A stretch of 57,901 nt of DNA from Methylobacterium sp. (GTDB taxonomy: Bacteria; Pseudomonadota; Alphaproteobacteria; Rhizobiales; Beijerinckiaceae), in NCBI GenBank assembly GCA_002928875.1, contig PERO01000015.1:1-57901 (forward strand), in the 5' to 3' direction. The notes under the pieces are model-generated. The model did not search any database. It had not been told where the DNA came from and was given only the letters and a program-made list of their open reading frames with translations. This document shows positions 54,597 through 57,901 of this stretch, piece by piece; the first letter of the stretch is position 1, and every line of letters begins with the position of its first letter. The position numbers and the translations under genes were made by a program.

Positions 54597-55811
54597 TCAG
54601 CCTCCGTAGGGCTCGAGGACGAGGTCGCGGGTGACGATGACGCGGACCGGAAAGCCGGGCCGGATGGTCAGCGTCGGGGCGACGTTCAACTGGCGGCGGA
54701 CGATCTGTTGGCCGGCGTCGTTGATCGTGTCCTGACCGCCATTGCGGATAGCCTGGATCAGCCGGTCGTCGTCGTTGGTGGCAAGCTCGGCACCGATGCT
54801 GAGCAACGTGGAGAGACCGGCCGCCTTGGCGAGATCCCACCAGTGATAGTCGACACCGTCCTGGAGACCGGCATAGCCCTCGGCGTCAGCGCCGGGCTGG
54901 CGCTCGAGGACGATCGAGCGGCCATTGGGGAAGATCAGGCGGTTCCAGACCAGCAGCACGCGGCTCTGGCCGAACTGAACATTGTTGTCGTACTGGCCGA
55001 TGATGCGCGTGCCTTGGGGTACCAGCAGGATGCGCCCCGTCGGGCTGTCATAGATATTCTCCGTCACCTGCGCGGTGATCTGGCCCGGAAGGTCGGATCG
55101 GATGCCGGTGATCAGCGCGGCAGAGATGACGGCGCCGGCTTGCAGAATGTTGGGCGATGCCGGCGCCGCTATGCGATCTGGCGCGACGGTGCGCCGATCG
55201 GCAGCGGCGTTGAGGAAGGCGAGCTGCCGATCCTGCGCCGATGGCGTGGCGGGCTGCGGAGCCAGGCCCAGACTCGCCAGGTCAGGTGTGGGCTGCGGTG
55301 CAGCCGCCGCCGCGCCGGGGCTCGGCGATGACATCGGGCGATTTTCCGTGCCGGCGAAGAGCCTGGCTGTACGCGCGGCCTCGATCTCCTGCAGCCGTCG
55401 CTGCTCCTCGGCGCTGAGGCCAGGATTGGGTGCCGCGACGCCAGGGGGCACGGGCTGTCCGCGGTTCTGCGCGCCAAGGATCGGCCGCCCGAGATCGCCG
55501 GGTAGTGGCGGACCGAGCTGGGGAATGCCGCTGTAGTCGCGCGGTAACCCCGCGAGACCGTCGGCGGTCGAGCGGTTCTCGGTCGAATAGAGTTCCTCGG
55601 CGGGCCTGCCCCCGTCGCGGGTCTGGAGCGCGTAGATCAGCGCGCCGCCCAATCCCACGCTCGCGACGAGACCGATGCCGGCCAGCGCCTTGCGCGAGAG
55701 CCGCGTGACACGCGGCGGTTCGGCGCGGAGCCGCATTGGGGCGGCCGCGTCGGCGGCTGCTCCGGTCAGCGGCGCGTCTTCTTCTTTTTGTTCGCTTGCG
55801 GGCTCGCTCAC
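54597..55811 (-). CDS. trbI: Conjugal transfer protein TrbI (VirB10-like)
   Basis: 404-residue channel protein spanning both membranes. It starts at GTG 55811, overlapping the trbG stop (GTGA). One inner-membrane helix near residues 45-62 (ALAGIGLVASVGLGGALIYA) follows a short cytoplasmic N terminus. A Pro-rich periplasmic linker follows. The TrbI domain has LPGQITAQVTENIYDSPTGR, VPQGTRIIGQYDN and FPNGRSIVLERQPG, all diagnostic of VirB10/TrbI. Length is normal. Confidence 0.92.
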   Translation of the reverse strand: MSEPASEQKEEDAPLTGAAADAAAPMRLRAEPPRVTRLSRKALAGIGLVASVGLGGALIYALQTRDGGRPAEELYSTENRSTADGLAGLPRDYSGIPQLGPPLPGDLGRPILGAQNRGQPVPPGVAAPNPGLSAEEQRRLQEIEAARTARLFAGTENRPMSSPSPGAAAAAPQPTPDLASLGLAPQPATPSAQDRQLAFLNAAADRRTVAPDRIAAPASPNILQAGAVISAALITGIRSDLPGQITAQVTENIYDSPTGRILLVPQGTRIIGQYDNNVQFGQSRVLLVWNRLIFPNGRSIVLERQPGADAEGYAGLQDGVDYHWWDLAKAAGLSTLLSIGAELATNDDDRLIQAIRNGGQDTINDAGQQIVRRQLNVAPTLTIRPGFPVRVIVTRDLVLEPYGG

Positions 55812-56833
55812 GACGTCGGCCTCCCATCGGTGCGGGTGATCCGGACGCGCTTCTGGCGGTTGCCAGCGCCGAAGCGCAGTTCGGCGGCCGCAAACAGACG
55901 GTCGACGACCATGTAGTTGCCACGGACTCGGTAGTTGACCAGTTCGGAGGTGTTGCCCTCCGGTCCGACCACGAACAGGGGTGGCATCTCGCCCTGGCCG
56001 ATGCCGCGCGGGAATTCGATGAACACCTGCCGTCCGTCGTCGTAGGCGCGGAGCGGCCGCCACGGCGCGCGATCACCCTCGATCGCATAGCGGAAGTTGA
56101 TGTTGGCGAGGTCGACACCGGTCGCGACCGGGCGTGCGGCTTCGGCCTGCGCGTTCTGCCGCCGAAGTGCGATGAGCTGGTCCTGCGGATATTGCCAGGA
56201 AACCGAGGCCATATAGGTGCGCTCGGTCGAGCGCAGCTCCATGTGATAGGTGCGCAGGTTCGTGTTGATGACGAGGTTGGTCATCAGATCGGACCGCGTC
56301 GGCTTCACCAGGATGTGGACCTGCGTGCTTGCCCCGGAGCCGCTTTGTGTGTCGCCGATGATCCAGCGCACGGTATCGCCGGCTGCGACCGGACCGGAGC
56401 CGACGAGCTGCTCGCCCGGCTGCAGGGCGATGTCGGTGATCTGACCGACGGCGGTATAGACCTGATAGAGTGCGCCGGCCGTGAAGGGATAGACTTGCAT
56501 GGCGTTGATGAAGCCGTCCCGAACGGGCTGGACCCGAGCGGCGGCGTTGGCCTGGTTGACGCGGGCGGCCGGGTCGGTGGGCTCGGGCGTGCGACGCGAC
56601 GGCTCGACAGGCTTCATCTGTCCGGGTAGCGGCAAGGGGCGCGGCAGCTCGACGACCTGCACCGGCGCCGGCGGCTCGGCCTGGAGCGTTGCCGGCGCGG
56701 CATCGTCGTAGGAGATTTCAGGGGGTCTCTGCGTCGTGGCGCAGCCCGCCAAGGCGCTCGCTGAAATCAGCAAAGCCGCAAATGTGGAAGTGCGAGAAGC
56801 CGGATTTCCGGCTTTACGGAAAGACGGCTTCAT
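55808..56833 (-). CDS. trbG: Conjugal transfer protein TrbG (VirB9-like lipoprotein)
   Basis: 341-residue outer-membrane core component. A lipoprotein signal peptide (FAALLISASALAGC, Cys at about residue 31) is followed by a Pro-rich linker. The TrbG/VirB9/CagX region contains ALYQVYTAVGQITDIALQPGE, HILVKPTRSDLMTNLVINT and the C-terminal YMVVDRLFAAAELRFG. It overlaps trbF and trbI by four bases at each end, in the trbF-G-I order. Confidence 0.92.
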   Translation of the reverse strand: MKPSFRKAGNPASRTSTFAALLISASALAGCATTQRPPEISYDDAAPATLQAEPPAPVQVVELPRPLPLPGQMKPVEPSRRTPEPTDPAARVNQANAAARVQPVRDGFINAMQVYPFTAGALYQVYTAVGQITDIALQPGEQLVGSGPVAAGDTVRWIIGDTQSGSGASTQVHILVKPTRSDLMTNLVINTNLRTYHMELRSTERTYMASVSWQYPQDQLIALRRQNAQAEAARPVATGVDLANINFRYAIEGDRAPWRPLRAYDDGRQVFIEFPRGIGQGEMPPLFVVGPEGNTSELVNYRVRGNYMVVDRLFAAAELRFGAGNRQKRVRITRTDGRPTS

Positions 56834-57513
56834 TGCCCAAGCTCCCGTGACCAGTTGATGGCGTTGACGTAGATGCCGAGCGGGTTGGCGCGGAGCCGGT
56901 CGGGGTTGCGCGGCACCTGCACGACGATGGTGAGAATGGCGGTCCAGCGGGTCGTCTCGGCGAGCTGGCCGTTCTCGTAGCGCCGCTCTGTCCAGGCGAC
57001 GCGGAAACTGTCCGGCGAAGCGCGGATTACGCTGGAGACGTCGATCGCCACCTGCTGGCGGCCGACCTTGGTGAACGGGTCGTTTGAACGCGCATAGTCG
57101 TTGAGCGCGGCCGCGCCGCGATCGGTGGTGAAGTCGTAGGCGCGCAGCCAGTTTTGCCGGACGATGATGGCGTCGGCAGGGATCGATCGCACCTGCTCGA
57201 TGAAGCGCGCGAGATGGAATGCGATCTGAGGATCGGTCGGACGATAGTCGGCGACGGCGGGCGCGACGGCTTGCGCCTGGCCGAGCCTATCGACCTGCAC
57301 CACCCAGGGCACGATCGTTCCGCGAGCCGATTGCCAGACGAGTGCGGCGGCGAAGCCGGCTGACAGGATCAGCGATCCGAACGCCATCAGTCGCCAGTTC
57401 TTCGCCTGAACGCGGGCGGCCCCGATGCGATCGTCCCAGACCTGGGCGGCGCGCTGATAGGGCGTTTCGGGCTCGGGGGTCTTGCCGTAATGGGTCGAAG
57501 GTCGTTTGAACAT
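56830..57513 (-). CDS. trbF: Conjugal transfer protein TrbF (VirB8-like)
   Basis: 227-residue inner-membrane protein of the VirB8/TrbF family. The start at 57513 (MFKRPSTHYGKTPEPETPYQ) is the standard TrbF opening. One transmembrane helix at about residues 45-65 (MAFGSLILSAGFAAALVW) is followed by a periplasmic NTF2-like domain (VQVDRLGQAQAVAPA, AIIVRQNWLRAYDF, and FRVAWTERRYENGQL). It nucleates the secretion channel. The start base is shared with the trbL stop. Confidence 0.93.
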   Translation of the reverse strand: MFKRPSTHYGKTPEPETPYQRAAQVWDDRIGAARVQAKNWRLMAFGSLILSAGFAAALVWQSARGTIVPWVVQVDRLGQAQAVAPAVADYRPTDPQIAFHLARFIEQVRSIPADAIIVRQNWLRAYDFTTDRGAAALNDYARSNDPFTKVGRQQVAIDVSSVIRASPDSFRVAWTERRYENGQLAETTRWTAILTIVVQVPRNPDRLRANPLGIYVNAINWSRELGQ

Positions 57514-57901
57514 CAGCGGTCGCTTTCGGAAAGATTGACGGAAGAGCCGCCGCCATGGGCGTCGCCGGAGCGGACGGCGTGCGCGGTGGCCTGGACAGCG
57601 TGGGTCGTGCGCTGGGACTGGCGCATGCGCCTGACCCAATCGGGAGGACCGCTGGCGACGGGCGCCGCGGTCGCCTCCGCGGTCGAGTTGCCGCCGGTGA
57701 GAACGGACTTCCCACCAGCGTTGAAGCTCGATTGCATGCTGTCGGCGGCACGAGAGGCGGCGCGGCGCAGCGGCGACGTCGCGGCAGTGCCGGCGGCTCG
57801 CACAACACCACCCAGTCCCGACGCCACACCTTGGAGACCGGAATGGCCGGCCGCGCCGAGGCTGTAGGCGGTGGCAGCACCACCGGCGAGCGCGGCGCCG
57901 C
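57513..57901 (-). CDS. trbL: Conjugal transfer protein TrbL, 3' end (partial)
   Basis: C-terminal 128 residues of TrbL; the frame stays open to the window edge, so the membrane part lies outside. The visible region is the low-complexity Ala/Gly/Ser-rich tail (SPLRRAASRAADSMQSSF, then PPDWVRRMRQSQRTTHAVQA) that ends TrbL proteins. Identification depends mainly on its position before trbF. The stop overlaps the trbF start by one base. Confidence 0.8.
   Translation of the reverse strand, partial: GAALAGGAATAYSLGAAGHSGLQGVASGLGGVVRAAGTAATSPLRRAASRAADSMQSSFNAGGKSVLTGGNSTAEATAAPVASGPPDWVRRMRQSQRTTHAVQATAHAVRSGDAHGGGSSVNLSESDR

Noticed and set aside
1..57901. CRISPR arrays, tRNA, rRNA and intact IS elements
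   Set aside because: I looked for regular spaced repeats, tRNA cloverleaf cores and transposase motifs on both strands and found none that could be supported.

Overview
The window looks like a high-GC alphaproteobacterial chromosome. The type II secretion, Liv-type ABC and Cox/xanthine-dehydrogenase-type genes, the dense ATGA-coupled operons and the GC-rich codon use all point that way, but no rRNA or tRNA is present to name the genus. No CRISPR array and no intact insertion sequence were seen. Core chromosome fills about 1-35.5 kb and accessory, mobile DNA fills 35.5-57.9 kb. || 0.4-11.8 kb: a complete type II secretion system. The secretin gspD (lipoprotein) runs rightward and meets a leftward operon, gspL-M-C-O-E-F-G-H-I-J-K, tail to tail. 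|| 12-16.4 kb: an SDR oxidoreductase, divergent from a Liv-type periplasmic binding protein, then an iron-ADH-fold protein with an apparently degraded metal site and an AraC regulator. || 16.5-35.5 kb: one long rightward gene train with almost no spacing. In order it encodes the permeases LivH and LivM, the ATPase LivG, a LivF fused to a Tm-1-like (UPF0261) domain, a Tm-1-type TIM-barrel protein, an unusually long flotillin with 44-residue hendecad repeats, and two SRPBCC paralogues. A molybdenum hydroxylase follows (FAD subunit, 2Fe-2S subunit, and a large subunit split into two genes), then a MoxR ATPase and a VWA protein (CoxD/CoxE-like maturation pair), a COG3618-type amidohydrolase, a metallo-beta-lactamase-fold lactonase and an SMP-30/isochorismatase fusion. 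My reading is import of a small organic compound, Mo-dependent hydroxylation, then hydrolytic opening of lactone or amide bonds, perhaps organised on a flotillin/SRPBCC membrane platform. The substrate is unknown. || 35.9-44.4 kb: a type I restriction-modification island (hsdM, hsdS, hsdR). Between hsdS and hsdR lie an Abi_C-like protein, an XRE-ImmA/IrrE metallopeptidase and a DUF4411 PIN-like protein. || 44.4-52.8 kb: a poorly characterised mobile cassette. It holds three unrecognised proteins, a Lon-like AAA+ ATPase, a 790-residue MobV/Pre-like protein that has lost the relaxase metal histidines, a small coupled ORF carrying a perfect 42-nt palindrome, an excisionase-like HTH protein and a tyrosine recombinase. 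|| 52.8-57.9 kb: a truncated AbiEi-like antitoxin, then the edge of a Trb-type conjugation module of the kind found in Tn4371-like integrative elements: LysR regulator, DUF2274, trbI, trbG, trbF and the 3' end of trbL, which continues past the window.
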